A model generated the notes under the pieces. That model saw nothing but the letters and a program-made list of their open reading frames with translations. It made no database searches and had not been told where the DNA came from. From RGIG3135 sp964477115 (GTDB lineage Bacteria > Actinomycetota > Coriobacteriia > Coriobacteriales > Eggerthellaceae): 23,504 nucleotides of DNA. Position 1 is the first letter of the stretch; each line of letters opens with the position of its first letter. Positions 1-10,221 of the stretch are shown here, one piece after another. The stretch is from assembly GCA_964477115.1 (NCBI GenBank), contig CAYZCY010000026.1:1-23504 (forward strand), given 5' to 3'. Position numbers and translations under genes: made by a program.

Positions 1-830
1 CCGGCATCCATCTCGCTGATGGCGTCCGAGAGCTCCTGCATCTGGCTTTCCATGTCGGAAGTGTCCGGCATCTCCATGACCATGGAGTACGGCAAGGCCG
101 CAATCTGCACACCCGCCATCTCGAAGTCATTCACCTTTGCCGTCAGGGTGCAATCGGCGTCCTTGCCAGGCAGCGCGGTAAACGCCACCGTGCGTTCACG
201 CCCCGCAGAGGCAATGGTTGCGCCCTCGGCCTCAATATCGGTGGCTGTGTCCCCGTTTAAGGTAAAGGTGACCTGCAGCATGTAGCTGTCAGCGAAAGCT
301 GCGTCAACGCCCTCGGCACGTGAGGTGGTGAGATGAATACCCAACTCGCCCGACTTGCCCGCCACATCCTCAGGAGACACAGCCGCACCATCGAGCGTGT
401 AGGATATAGCCACGTTCCACGGCAGCTTTGCGGCATCAACCGCGGTGTTGCCCTGGTAGTAGAAGGCGCCTTCGCCCGCTTCGAAGCTGGTGGCTCCATC
501 AGCGTACTTGAGCGCGGTCTGATCGGTCAGGTTAGCAACCGTGCTGTATGTACCGAAATCTTCGATGGTGCCAGCGGTACTCACGTCAAACTGGTTGACC
601 ACGTACACGCCCCGAGCGGCACCTGTCGCAGAAAGCGTGGCATACACAACTTCGGTCTTATCATATTCCGCAGGAGCTGCCGCCTGTTCCGCGATCAACA
701 TAACGGCCTCGGAGTTTTCCGTCGAATAGGCAATGGCATTGGGAATGCAGGCAACCGACAGACCCAGCACCAAGGTACCGGCCACACAGGCCTTGGCTGC
801 ACTGCCCTTTCGTTTAATTTCCTTAGACAT
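1..830 (-). CDS. Secreted/membrane partner protein of MMPL exporter (5' part only)
   Basis: This is the N-terminal 276 residues of a gene that runs off the left edge. It starts at ATG 830 with an AGGAG Shine-Dalgarno about 7 nt upstream, and its first 8 bases (ATGTCTAA) overlap the stop of the MMPL gene, so the two are translationally coupled. The N-terminus is a clear Sec signal peptide: a KRKGSAAK basic start, a hydrophobic core (VAGTLVLGLSVACI), and a likely cleavage after AIA near residue 36. The mature part has a segment KTEVVYATLSATG, then WNVAISYTLDG, and a late YSMVMEM, a layout I know from large extracellular proteins encoded next to MMPL genes in Clostridia and Actinobacteria, often annotated YhgE/Pip-like. 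The visible end (MESQMQELSDAISEMDAG) looks like the start of an L..G heptad or coiled-coil region. The function is unknown; an accessory role to the exporter is inferred from coupling. The assignment rests on recall of the family. Confidence 0.75.
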   Translation of the reverse strand, partial: MSKEIKRKGSAAKACVAGTLVLGLSVACIPNAIAYSTENSEAVMLIAEQAAAPAEYDKTEVVYATLSATGAARGVYVVNQFDVSTAGTIEDFGTYSTVANLTDQTALKYADGATSFEAGEGAFYYQGNTAVDAAKLPWNVAISYTLDGAAVSPEDVAGKSGELGIHLTTSRAEGVDAAFADSYMLQVTFTLNGDTATDIEAEGATIASAGRERTVAFTALPGKDADCTLTAKVNDFEMAGVQIAALPYSMVMEMPDTSDMESQMQELSDAISEMDA

Positions 831-2970
831 GGATATCTCCTATCTTCGAATCAGGAGTGCTATCGGGCAATATATTTGAACTCGGCATGGATGCCGCTTC
901 GTCTGCCTTTGCTCTGAAGAAGTCCGCCTTCCACGTGGTTACGCGAATGGGCCCGTCAAAGTACACAAGCAGCGCTGGCAGGAAGCACGTGACCATCGCA
1001 AGCGAAATCAGCGCACCGCGCGCCAGCAGGAAGCCAAGAAGCTCGACAACCGCAACATCGGAGGTTGTGCCCAGGGCAAAGCCCGCGCTTGCCAAAATGC
1101 CCGCGGACACGATAAGCGAAGGAACCGTTTCCCCAAGCGCCTTGTAGACAGCCTCGCGAGCCGGCACATTCTTGCGCCAGCGCAGGTAATGCGTGGTGAG
1201 CAGGATGCCGTAGTCAATGGTAGCGCCAAGCTGCACAGTGTTGATAACAAGGTAACCGATGAAGTTCAGGGTATCACCCGTGTAATATGGAATGCACAGG
1301 TTGATCCAGATGCCGGTTTCAATGGCCAGCACCAGGCATACGGGCAGCAGAAGAGACCTGAACGTAATCGCAACAACCAGGAAAATGGTGACGATGGCAA
1401 TCAGGCTCACGCGAAGGTTGTCGACCTCGATGATCTGGGCCATATCGTAGAGGTTGGCCGATTGACCTGCCATGTAGTATTCGTCGTAGTACGCACCGGC
1501 CAAATCCTGAATGCTTTGCACCGTCGCAAAGGCCTCTTCGCTTTCAGCCTCAGCGTCGATGTAGGCAACAATGCGCGCCCAGTCATCGGAATAGAACTGC
1601 TCGACTATCGAGGGATCTAAGAACTCGGTGGGGATAGTAGTGCCCACCGTAGACGCATAGGACATAACCGACTTTACAGTGCCAAGCTGCTCGATTTCCT
1701 CGGCAAGCGCAGCCTCAGCCGCCACATCACCTCGCGGCACCAAAAGCGCGGCGGCGTTTTGCTGACCGAAGGTTTCCTCCATGGCGTAATAGTCTGCGCC
1801 GTAGCGCAAGTCGGGGTCGGGTGCGCTGGTGAGGTAGGTGAAGGTAACATTGGCCTGCCCCAAAAAAGCCGGAACAGCTACGGCAAAGCAAAGCAGCATG
1901 GCGGGAATCCGAATGGTGCTCAGAGGCTTTCCTATCCTGCTGAAGTCGGGCATGAGCTTTCGATGGGTCGTCTTGTCAAGGGCACCTGCACACATCACGG
2001 TAAGCGCCGGGAGGAACACCGTGACAGACACAAAGCTCAAGGCCACGCCCTTGACCAGGTTGAGACCGAGATCGACGCCAATCTGGAACTGCATGAAGGA
2101 CAGAGCGGCAAAACCAAACAGCGTGGTAACCGCGCTGGCCGCGATAGTTGAGATAGACTCGCGCATGGCAAGCGCCATGGCCGCTTCGGTGGTGGGTTCG
2201 GTCTTGCGGTGCCGCGCAAAGGCATGCAGCAAAAATATAGCGTAGTCAAGTGACACGGCTAACTGCAGAATAGGACTCACAGAGAAGGTGATAAAGGAAA
2301 CGCCATCAAGAAATGCGTTTGTTCCCATGTTAATGAGAATGGAAATGCCAATGGCTGCGTAAAACAACAGGGGCTCAATCCAAGACATGGTAGACAGGAC
2401 GAGCAGGACGGTAATGATGGGCACAACCAACGCCATGGCCAAACCAACCTGCGTAGACGTTCCCTCCATCATGGCCTGGTTGTCAGCTGCTTCACCTGCG
2501 ACGCCGTTACCTTCGCCATAGGTATCAACTAGCTCGCGTATGGCCGGAACCGTGCTACCCTCTGCCCCTTCGGTTATAGTCACCTGGTACTTAGCCGATC
2601 CGTCGCGGTAATACTGCTCCACGGCATCAGCGTCAAGCGTCTCTAGCGGCTGGGTCAGATCAAGCACATCATCAAGCCACATCACCGATTCAACACCGTC
2701 AACCGAGGCGATTTCATCCTTTATCACCTGGGCCTCGGCAATAGTGACGTCATTTACAAGCACATTGGCGTTGGGCATGGACTGCGAGAAGTCCTCGGTC
2801 ATGATGGCTACGGCGCGCGTGGACTGAGCTTCCGGCGGCAGGTACTCCGTCATATCGTAGTTGGTTTTAACTAAGGGAGTCATGCAGGCGCAAGCCAAAG
2901 CTGCAGCTACAAAAACAGACACCACCAGCTTCCGGTGATTCAATATGCCCCAAATGAGCCGATCAAGCAT
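823..2970 (-). CDS. MMPL/RND-family membrane exporter
   Basis: The 715-residue protein has the two-fold RND layout: one N-terminal membrane helix (about residues 14-32), an extracytoplasmic domain (about 33-172), a block of membrane helices (about 175-330), a second external domain (about 370-520), and a second helix block (about 525-675). Each helix block carries the Asp-Tyr pair expected of proton-relay helices in MmpL-type pumps: SLDYAIFLLHAF (D242-Y243) and ATIDYGILLTTHY (D586-Y587). This supports a proton-driven exporter of lipids, peptides or amphiphiles; the substrate cannot be told. The start at 2970 has only a weak Shine-Dalgarno (GGGGTG or AAGAG). The last 8 bases overlap the start of the secreted partner gene. 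The short hydrophilic C-terminal tail ends at GDIHV. Expression is likely controlled by a repressor acting on the palindromes upstream. Confidence 0.9.
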   Translation of the reverse strand: MLDRLIWGILNHRKLVVSVFVAAALACACMTPLVKTNYDMTEYLPPEAQSTRAVAIMTEDFSQSMPNANVLVNDVTIAEAQVIKDEIASVDGVESVMWLDDVLDLTQPLETLDADAVEQYYRDGSAKYQVTITEGAEGSTVPAIRELVDTYGEGNGVAGEAADNQAMMEGTSTQVGLAMALVVPIITVLLVLSTMSWIEPLLFYAAIGISILINMGTNAFLDGVSFITFSVSPILQLAVSLDYAIFLLHAFARHRKTEPTTEAAMALAMRESISTIAASAVTTLFGFAALSFMQFQIGVDLGLNLVKGVALSFVSVTVFLPALTVMCAGALDKTTHRKLMPDFSRIGKPLSTIRIPAMLLCFAVAVPAFLGQANVTFTYLTSAPDPDLRYGADYYAMEETFGQQNAAALLVPRGDVAAEAALAEEIEQLGTVKSVMSYASTVGTTIPTEFLDPSIVEQFYSDDWARIVAYIDAEAESEEAFATVQSIQDLAGAYYDEYYMAGQSANLYDMAQIIEVDNLRVSLIAIVTIFLVVAITFRSLLLPVCLVLAIETGIWINLCIPYYTGDTLNFIGYLVINTVQLGATIDYGILLTTHYLRWRKNVPAREAVYKALGETVPSLIVSAGILASAGFALGTTSDVAVVELLGFLLARGALISLAMVTCFLPALLVYFDGPIRVTTWKADFFRAKADEAASMPSSNILPDSTPDSKIGDIHV

Positions 2971-2999
2971 GTGCTCTTACACCCCGATCCCTAGGCGTT

Positions 3000-3048
3000 T
3001 AATCAAACTAGTCATAAAATATAACTTAGTCAGACTAGCAGTATTCAA
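3000..3048 (-). promoter_or_regulatory. Two palindromic operators and candidate promoter for the MMPL unit
   Basis: TAGTCAGACTA at 3027-3037 is a perfect 5+1+5 palindrome. TAATCAAACTA at 3000-3010 is a copy with two differences (both G to A), 27 bp away. Between them an A/T-rich tract gives a minus-strand -10-like TTATAT (3019-3024), with TTGAAT (3043-3048) 18 bp upstream as a candidate -35. One operator would then lie in the spacer and the other near the transcription start, the usual arrangement for repression by a TetR-like dimer. The regulator is not in the window. The same palindromes could also affect the divergent GNAT gene. The palindromes are seen directly; the promoter and regulator type are inferred. 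Confidence 0.55.
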
Positions 3049-3092
3049 TGCATTATTCTGTTAGGACACAAAACTGAAAGGCAAAAAAGCCC

Positions 3093-3614
3093 ATGAACGT
3101 CACATTTGCACCCATCACATCCGAAGAGGATCAGATAAAGCTCGCCGATATGGCCTATGTCATTTGGAACGAATACTGGCCCTCCCGCATCGGTCAGGAT
3201 CAAGTTGACTACATGGTCAAGAACTTCCAAAGCCTTGACGCCATCAAGCGCGACATGGCCGAGCACAGCTATGATTACTGGTTCATTCACGCCGAGGAAA
3301 ACGGCGTCGACCGCATTGTCGGCTACACCGGAGGCCATGATGAGCCCGAAACCAATCGCTATTTCATTTCGAAGATCTATCTGCTCGCCGAGGAACGCGG
3401 GTGCGGCTTTGCCAGCAAGACCATCCGTCACTACGAACAGCTCTGCCGCGAGCGCGGCTTTGACGCCATGTATCTCACGGTGAACAAGTACAACGAGCTC
3501 GGCATTCGTGCCTATGAAAGCAAGGGCTTTGAGACCATCGACTCGGTTGTCACCGACATCGGCGAGGGCTTTGTCATGGATGACTTCATCATGGAGAAGA
3601 AGGTGTCTATTTAA
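3093..3614 (+). CDS. GNAT-family N-acetyltransferase
   Basis: This is a 173-residue protein of typical single-domain GNAT length. The acetyl-CoA-binding motif A is visible as SKIYLLAEERGCGFASKTI (around residues 93-111), where ERGCGFA matches the Q/RxxGxG/A loop after a beta-strand. Motif B follows as MYLTVNKYNELGIRAYESKG, with the common N...A..FYE-like pattern for the AcCoA pocket. The acceptor cannot be predicted. The ATG at 3093 is preceded by AAAGG about 10 nt upstream. It is one of only two plus-strand genes in the window and is divergent from the MMPL unit. Its 3' end overlaps the end of dxs by 8 bp, so the two convergent genes share no room for a separate terminator. Confidence 0.88.
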   Translation: MNVTFAPITSEEDQIKLADMAYVIWNEYWPSRIGQDQVDYMVKNFQSLDAIKRDMAEHSYDYWFIHAEENGVDRIVGYTGGHDEPETNRYFISKIYLLAEERGCGFASKTIRHYEQLCRERGFDAMYLTVNKYNELGIRAYESKGFETIDSVVTDIGEGFVMDDFIMEKKVSI

Positions 3615-5490
3615 GCGCTTCCTTGATGCGATCCGCTAAGCCTTCGGGATCGAGATGAAGGCTTGCCGCAAGCGTTTCGGTTTCGCCTTGGGTGACAAAC
3701 TCATCCGGCAGGCCCGTGACCAAAGTGGGAACGATGATGCCCGCCCTAGACAGCACACCGAGCACGCCTTCGCCAGCGCCACCCGAGATAACGCCGCCTT
3801 CAGAGGTAACCACGAGCTTGCATTCGCGAGCTGCAGAGCAAATAGCCTCCTCGTCGAGGGGCTTTACCCAGCGCATGTCTACCACGCGCACCGAAATACC
3901 CTCTTCAGCCAGGAGGTCGGCCGCCTTGAGGCAGCGCGACACCATGCGGCCGAAAGCCAGGATGGCCACGTCTGTGCCCTCACGCAGAAGGCGCGACTTG
4001 CCCAGCTCAAGCACCTCGCCCTCCTGCGGCACCTCAACGCCTACGGCTTTGCCACGCGGGTAGCGAATGGCAAAGGGTCCGCCCAGCTCAAGGGCAGTGT
4101 GAAGCGCATGAACAAGCTCCGCCTCATCGGAGGGCGCAAGCACCTTCATGTTGGGGATCATGCGCGTATAAGCAATGTCGAACATTCCGTGGTGCGTAGG
4201 ACCGTCTTCGCCAACCAAACCAGCGCGATCAAGCGCAAACACCACATCAAGCTTGGGAAGCGCGCAGTTGATAAGCATCTGGTCGAAGGCGCGCTGCATG
4301 AAGGTTGAATATACGGCAACGACGGGCTTCTTGCCGCCTGCGGCCAGGCCCGCAGCCATGCCAACCGCGTGCTCTTCGGCAATGCCCACGTCAACGAAGC
4401 GATCCGGGAACTCATCGGCAAACTTCGTAAGGCCGGTGCCGCCCTTCATGGCGGCCGTGATGGCAACGATGCGATCATCCTTTGCCGCCTCGTTCACAAG
4501 CGCACGACCAAACACCTCGGTATAGGTGGGCGGCGTACCTGGTGCCTGAGCCGGGCTCTTGCCGGTTGCGATGTCGTAAGGTCCAACGCCGTGAAAGCGC
4601 TCGGGGTCTTTGATGGCGGGCGGATATCCGGCGCCCTTCTTGGTAACCACATGCATGAGCACAGGTGCATCCATGGCCAGGCAAACCTCAAGCGTTTCCT
4701 TGAGAACGCGAATGTCATGACCGCCGATCGGCGCGGTGCACACAATGCCCAGCTGCTCGAACAGCATGGAGTGAGGGATGACGAATTGCTTCATCGAATC
4801 CTTCATGTTCTTGCCGAAATCCACAATGCCGCGGCCTGCTCGGCCCCGAGTTTCAAGGCGCTCCTGCAAAGCATCGCGCGCATCGCGATACTGCGAAGTG
4901 GCACGCATCTTTCCCAGATGGCGGACCAATCCACCGACGTTTCGGGATATGGACATCTCGTTGTCGTTCAAGATGATAACCATGGGAAGCTGCGCCTGAC
5001 CAAGGTAATTCAGAGCTTCAAAGGCCATGCCGCCAGAAAGCGAAGCGTCACCGATGACGGCAACGATCTTCTCGTCAGTGCCCTTGAGCTTACGGGCCTT
5101 GACCAAACCCACTGCAACCGAAAGCGAATCGGATGCGTGGCCGGAAGGATGCACGTCATGAGGACTTTCAGATGGGCGCGGAAAACCGGAGATGCCCCCG
5201 AAGGTGCGCAGCGTGGAGAATTCGGAAAGACGGCCCGTAACCAGCTTGTGCGCATAGGCCTGATGGCCCACGTCAAAGATCAGCTTGTCCTTGGGGCTAT
5301 CGATGAGACTGTGAGCAGCCAGGATGATCTCGACCGCGCCTAAGGAGGGCGCAACGTGACCCCCGGTCTTGGAGGTGGTGGAGATGATTTCCTCGCGGAT
5401 CTCTTGGGCAAGAATGCCCAGCTCCTCGTCGTTGAGCACCTTGAGATCAGAAGGATCCCTGACAACATCGAGGATGCGCTTACCAGCCAT
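3607..5490 (-). CDS. dxs: 1-deoxy-D-xylulose-5-phosphate synthase
   Basis: This enzyme condenses pyruvate and glyceraldehyde 3-phosphate to DXP, the first step of the MEP isoprenoid pathway. The 627-residue length fits the family. Visible motifs are GGHVAPSLG with the active-site His (about residue 45), FDVGHQAYAHKL (about 75), the thiamine diphosphate site GDASLSGGMAFEALN (about 147) followed by NDN (about 175), the pyrimidine-activating Glu in DVGIAEEHAVGMAAGLA (about 372), and DRAGLVGEDGPTHHG (about 415). The TPP motif reads GDA rather than the usual GDG. I chose ATG 5490 because GGGAG lies 6 nt upstream; the GTG at 5493, in frame and sharing one base with the xseB stop, would be too close to it. 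This is the last gene of the acc-nusB-xseB-dxs unit, and its stop overlaps the convergent GNAT stop. Confidence 0.96.
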   Translation of the reverse strand: MAGKRILDVVRDPSDLKVLNDEELGILAQEIREEIISTTSKTGGHVAPSLGAVEIILAAHSLIDSPKDKLIFDVGHQAYAHKLVTGRLSEFSTLRTFGGISGFPRPSESPHDVHPSGHASDSLSVAVGLVKARKLKGTDEKIVAVIGDASLSGGMAFEALNYLGQAQLPMVIILNDNEMSISRNVGGLVRHLGKMRATSQYRDARDALQERLETRGRAGRGIVDFGKNMKDSMKQFVIPHSMLFEQLGIVCTAPIGGHDIRVLKETLEVCLAMDAPVLMHVVTKKGAGYPPAIKDPERFHGVGPYDIATGKSPAQAPGTPPTYTEVFGRALVNEAAKDDRIVAITAAMKGGTGLTKFADEFPDRFVDVGIAEEHAVGMAAGLAAGGKKPVVAVYSTFMQRAFDQMLINCALPKLDVVFALDRAGLVGEDGPTHHGMFDIAYTRMIPNMKVLAPSDEAELVHALHTALELGGPFAIRYPRGKAVGVEVPQEGEVLELGKSRLLREGTDVAILAFGRMVSRCLKAADLLAEEGISVRVVDMRWVKPLDEEAICSAARECKLVVTSEGGVISGGAGEGVLGVLSRAGIIVPTLVTGLPDEFVTQGETETLAASLHLDPEGLADRIKEALK

Positions 5491-5492
5491 CA

Positions 5493-5771
5493 CTAGCTCC
5501 CGTCAACGCGAGCTGTATCAAATTCTGAGGAAGCGATCGGTTCGCCAGCGAGCTGAGCGTCAGGAGCGGATTGCTCTTCGGTCGGCTGCTCAAGGACAGC
5601 CAGCGCGTCCTTCTCGCTCAAATCGCACGCGGAAAGGCCGAGCTTCACGGCTTCCTCGTACAAGGCGAGAGCCTCATCGAGGGAAATACCCTCAGCATTC
5701 ACTTCGTCAACGATCTCATCGAGACGATTTCGAAGCTGTTCGAAAGAGCCGAAGCCCTCTGCGGCACCCAT
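5493..5771 (-). CDS. xseB: Exodeoxyribonuclease VII small subunit
   Basis: This 92-residue protein has the XseB signature in its first 55 residues: FEQLRNRLDEIVDEVNAEG, then SLDEALALYEEAVKLGLSAC, forming the short two-helix hairpin that binds XseA. The C-terminal third is an acidic, low-complexity tail. In the holoenzyme several small subunits bind one XseA catalytic subunit, which degrades single-stranded DNA in both directions. The start ATG shares one base with the nusB stop (TAATG) and the stop abuts dxs, so the gene is embedded in the operon. The usual partner xseA, normally directly upstream, is not in this window. Confidence 0.9.
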   Translation of the reverse strand: MGAAEGFGSFEQLRNRLDEIVDEVNAEGISLDEALALYEEAVKLGLSACDLSEKDALAVLEQPTEEQSAPDAQLAGEPIASSEFDTARVDGS

Positions 5772-6322
5772 TATTCGCCTGCCTCAGCAGCCTCGCCTTC
5801 GACGGTCTCATCGAAGGCATCGTAGCCTGCAAGAGCTGCCTCCAGGGCATCTGCGGCGGACTCACCTTCCGCAACAGCCAAAGCGGCGGGGTCGGCAACG
5901 GTCTCGCCAGCTTCGATCATGCGGGCAATGCGGCCAAGCACGCCGTTGACAAAGCTCGGGGACTCGTCCTTGCCGCCAAAGTCCTTGGCAAGCTCAACAG
6001 CCTCGTTGATGGAAACAGATACGGGCACCTCATCAACGTAAACCATCTCAAAGGTTGCGAGCCTCAAGATGGAGCGGTCGACGATGGGCATGCGGGAAAT
6101 GGCCCAGTTTTCCGAAGTGTTGGCCAAGTAGTTGTCGATTGCCTCCAGATTGGCGTCAACGCCCTCGATCAGGCGGACGGCGTAATCGGAAAGCGGGTCC
6201 ATATCGACCATGCAGCAACCATCGGCGAGCAATTGGCTTGCCGCCTTTCCCTGGATTTCGCTCGTATAGAGCATCTGAACTGCGTTGCTGCGCGCACGGG
6301 TGCGCTCATGTCGTTTAGCCAT
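5771..6322 (-). CDS. nusB: Transcription antitermination factor NusB
   Basis: NusB binds boxA RNA together with NusE (S10) and promotes antitermination of rRNA operons. The helical core is recognisable: RTRARSNAVQMLYTSE at the N-terminus, then VDRSILRLATFEMVY and PVSVSINEAVELAKDFG (about residues 81-115) and the closing SFVNGVLGRIARM. I chose ATG 6322 (MAKRHERT) because CGGAG lies 8 nt upstream; an earlier in-frame start at 6385 would add 21 unrelated residues. The resulting 183-residue protein is longer than the usual 130-150 because of an acidic, Ala/Glu-rich tail from about residue 139. The position between the Asp23/YqhY gene and xseB matches the Bacillus order. Confidence 0.94.
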   Translation of the reverse strand: MAKRHERTRARSNAVQMLYTSEIQGKAASQLLADGCCMVDMDPLSDYAVRLIEGVDANLEAIDNYLANTSENWAISRMPIVDRSILRLATFEMVYVDEVPVSVSINEAVELAKDFGGKDESPSFVNGVLGRIARMIEAGETVADPAALAVAEGESAADALEAALAGYDAFDETVEGEAAEAGE

Positions 6323-6415
6323 AAGTAAAACTCCGTAAAAGCTGTGGTGCCGTAGTGCCTGCAAGCGCGGCGGGTCTGCAAGCAAACCCGCGCTGCGCGA
6401 ATAATCTTAGCTTGC

Positions 6416-6766
6416 CTATGCAGCGAACTGAATGCCGTCGATGTAAACATCGACAGCGGAAACCTCGAGACCAACCTGCACGAGCAGGGCGTCTGCGATG
6501 GCCTGACGCAGGCTTGCGGCGAGGTCGGGAAGCACGTAGCCGTGATACACCTCAACGTGCAGCGTCACGTGAAGCTTGCCGTCCTCGAGGGTCTCTACGT
6601 CGATACCGCTCGTAGAGGGCTTGGCCATCAGCTTGGAGCGGATACCGCTAGCCGTATAGGAGCCCACGGAGGCAACGCCTTCCACCTCGTTAGCGGCGAT
6701 GGAGACGATGGTCTCCACAACGCCCGATGCGAGCGACATGCCCTCAACGTTCAGATCTTTCATCAT
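6416..6766 (-). CDS. Asp23/Gls24 family protein (YqhY-like)
   Basis: This 116-residue protein has the Asp23/DUF322 fold markers: GVVETIVSIAANEVEGVASVG near the start (the conserved helix and G-V-A pattern), a central strand DGKLHVTLHVEVYHG, and the closing amphipathic VGLEVSAVDVYIDGIQF. The start overlaps the accC stop by 4 bp (ATGA), so it is translationally coupled to biotin carboxylase. The placement accC-asp23-nusB equals accC-yqhY-nusB of Bacillus, where YqhY is linked to control of acetyl-CoA carboxylase activity. A similar role here is an inference from position. A second ATG follows immediately (MMKDL), so the start could be one codon later. The 93-bp gap to nusB holds only an imperfect GC-rich hairpin near 6366-6398 without a T-tract. 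Confidence 0.9.
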   Translation of the reverse strand: MMKDLNVEGMSLASGVVETIVSIAANEVEGVASVGSYTASGIRSKLMAKPSTSGIDVETLEDGKLHVTLHVEVYHGYVLPDLAASLRQAIADALLVQVGLEVSAVDVYIDGIQFAA

Positions 6767-8114
6767 AGTATGTCTCCCATCTGGGTCGGGATGAAATCGG
6801 TAGCCACGTCTCCGGCCACGAACGCCTCGTTTGCAAGGACGCGCTTGTGGAACGGAATCGTGGTTGCGATGCCTTCGATTACAAACTCATCGAGCGCACG
6901 GCGCGCGCGAGCCAGGGCCTCTTCGCGATCCTGCCCGCGGACGATCAGTTTCGCTACCAGAGAATCATAATACGGGGAAATGCGAGAACCGCAGCGAACG
7001 TAGCTCTCCACGCGAATACCAGGACCTGCCGGCACCTCAAACTTGGTAATGGTGCCCGGGCAGGGGCGGAAACCGTGCTCGGGGTCCTCGGCGTTGATGC
7101 GGAACTCGATCGCATGGGCACGCGGGGAGAAGGGTGCGCGATGAGCGCAACTCATGGGCTCGCCCGCGGCGATGCGCAGCTGCTCCTTGATGATGTCGGT
7201 ACCGGTGATCTCCTCGGTCACGGGGTGTTCAACCTGTACGCGCGTGTTCATCTCCATGAAGTAGAAGTGACCGCGCTCATCGAGCAGAAACTCAATGGTG
7301 CCCGCATTGCGATAGCGCGTGGCGCGCACGGCCTTGACCGCGGCGACCGCCATGGAGCGGCGCAGCTCCTCGGTGAGAGCCGGCGAAGGCGCCTCTTCGA
7401 TGAGCTTCTGATGACGACGCTGAATGGAGCAGTCGCGTTCGCACAGGGCCACGTTGTTGCCAAAGTCATCGGCGAGGATCTGCACTTCAACATGGCGCGG
7501 ACGCATGACCAGCTTCTCCAGGTACACGCCGTCATTGCCGAAAGCGGCACCCGCCTCGGTGCGGGCAGCGCGGTACTGGGACTCCAGCTCGGAGGGGTCA
7601 TGCACTTCGCGCATGCCCTTGCCGCCGCCGCCAGCCGTTGCCTTGATGAGCACCGGATAGCCCACCTTCTCGGCGAAAGCACGAGCCTCCTCAACGGTGT
7701 CAAGGCAGCCATCGGAACCGGGAACGGTGGGAACGCCGCAGGCCTTCATGGTTTCACGAGCGCTCGACTTGTCGCCCATGCGCTCGATGCATTCGGGCGA
7801 AGGGCCGATGAACACGATGTCGTTTTCGATGCACAGACGCGCGAAATCCGCGTTTTCCGCAAGGAAGCCGTAACCCGGGTGGATGGCCTGGGCACCGGTG
7901 TTCTTTGCGGCTGCGATGATGTTGGACATGACGAGGTAGCTCTTTCCAGCAGGAGCCGGGCCGATGCACACCGCCTCGTCAGCGTATTTCACGGGATAGG
8001 TGTCGGCGTCTTCGGTGGAATACACGGCCACCGTTTTCACGCCGAGCTCCTTGCATGCGCGCATAACGCGCAGCGCGACCTCTCCTCTGTTTGCTATGAG
8101 GACTTTCTCAAACA

Positions 8115-8115
<1 letters not shown>
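6763..8115 (-). CDS. accC: Biotin carboxylase subunit
   Basis: The protein carboxylates biotin on a carrier protein using ATP and bicarbonate. It has 450 residues, as expected for a stand-alone biotin carboxylase. Motifs seen are EKVLIANRGEVALRVMRA at the N-terminus, HPGYGFLAEN (about 79-88), the glycine-rich ATP lid GGGGKGM (162-168), the HVEVQILAD strand (about 208), EMNTRVQVEHPVTE (288-301) and PYYDSL near the C-terminus. Its start shares one base with the stop of the upstream carboxyltransferase-carrier gene (TAATG), so the two are probably made together. This gives a complete set for one biotin-dependent carboxylase (BC, BCCP, CT). It could also serve acetyl-CoA carboxylase if accDA lie elsewhere. 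Confidence 0.95.
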
Positions 8116-10007
<1,892 letters not shown>

Positions 10008-10087
10008 GAACTCGCACCTCCTTCGTTGTTCTTATTCCGTTTCAAGTTACGTCGAGCGCCAAAGGGCGCATTTGTGTGAATTATCGA

Positions 10088-10093
10088 ATTATA
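10088..10093 (-). promoter_or_regulatory. Candidate -10 box for the carboxylase operon
   Basis: A perfect TATAAT on the minus strand lies about 80 nt before the carboxyltransferase start. No convincing -35 is seen at 16-18 bp (GTCTCC-like). The leader between it and the gene contains a small hairpin GCGCC-AAAG-GGCGC (10057-10070 region). The rest of the 10093-10220 stretch has a short CCCCG-AA-CGGGG hairpin (10147-10158) of unclear role and no recognised riboswitch. Confidence 0.4.
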
Positions 10094-10221
10094 GAAGAAG
10101 CCTTTGCGACGGAGACCGCCCTCCACGGAATTCACGGCAAGAAACACCCCGAACGGGGCGAAAGCGTTACCTTGATCCCCAGCCAGCAGGCGCTTACCTT
10201 CTCCAACTAATTTAGGCACAT

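Noticed and set aside
6361..6400. GC-rich hairpin between the asp23-like gene and nusB as a terminator
   Set aside because: The stem is imperfect and no T-tract follows on the minus strand.
10147..10158. CCCCG-AA-CGGGG hairpin in the carboxylase leader as a riboswitch or terminator
   Set aside because: Only a 5-bp stem with a 2-nt loop and no conserved riboswitch core; left unassigned.
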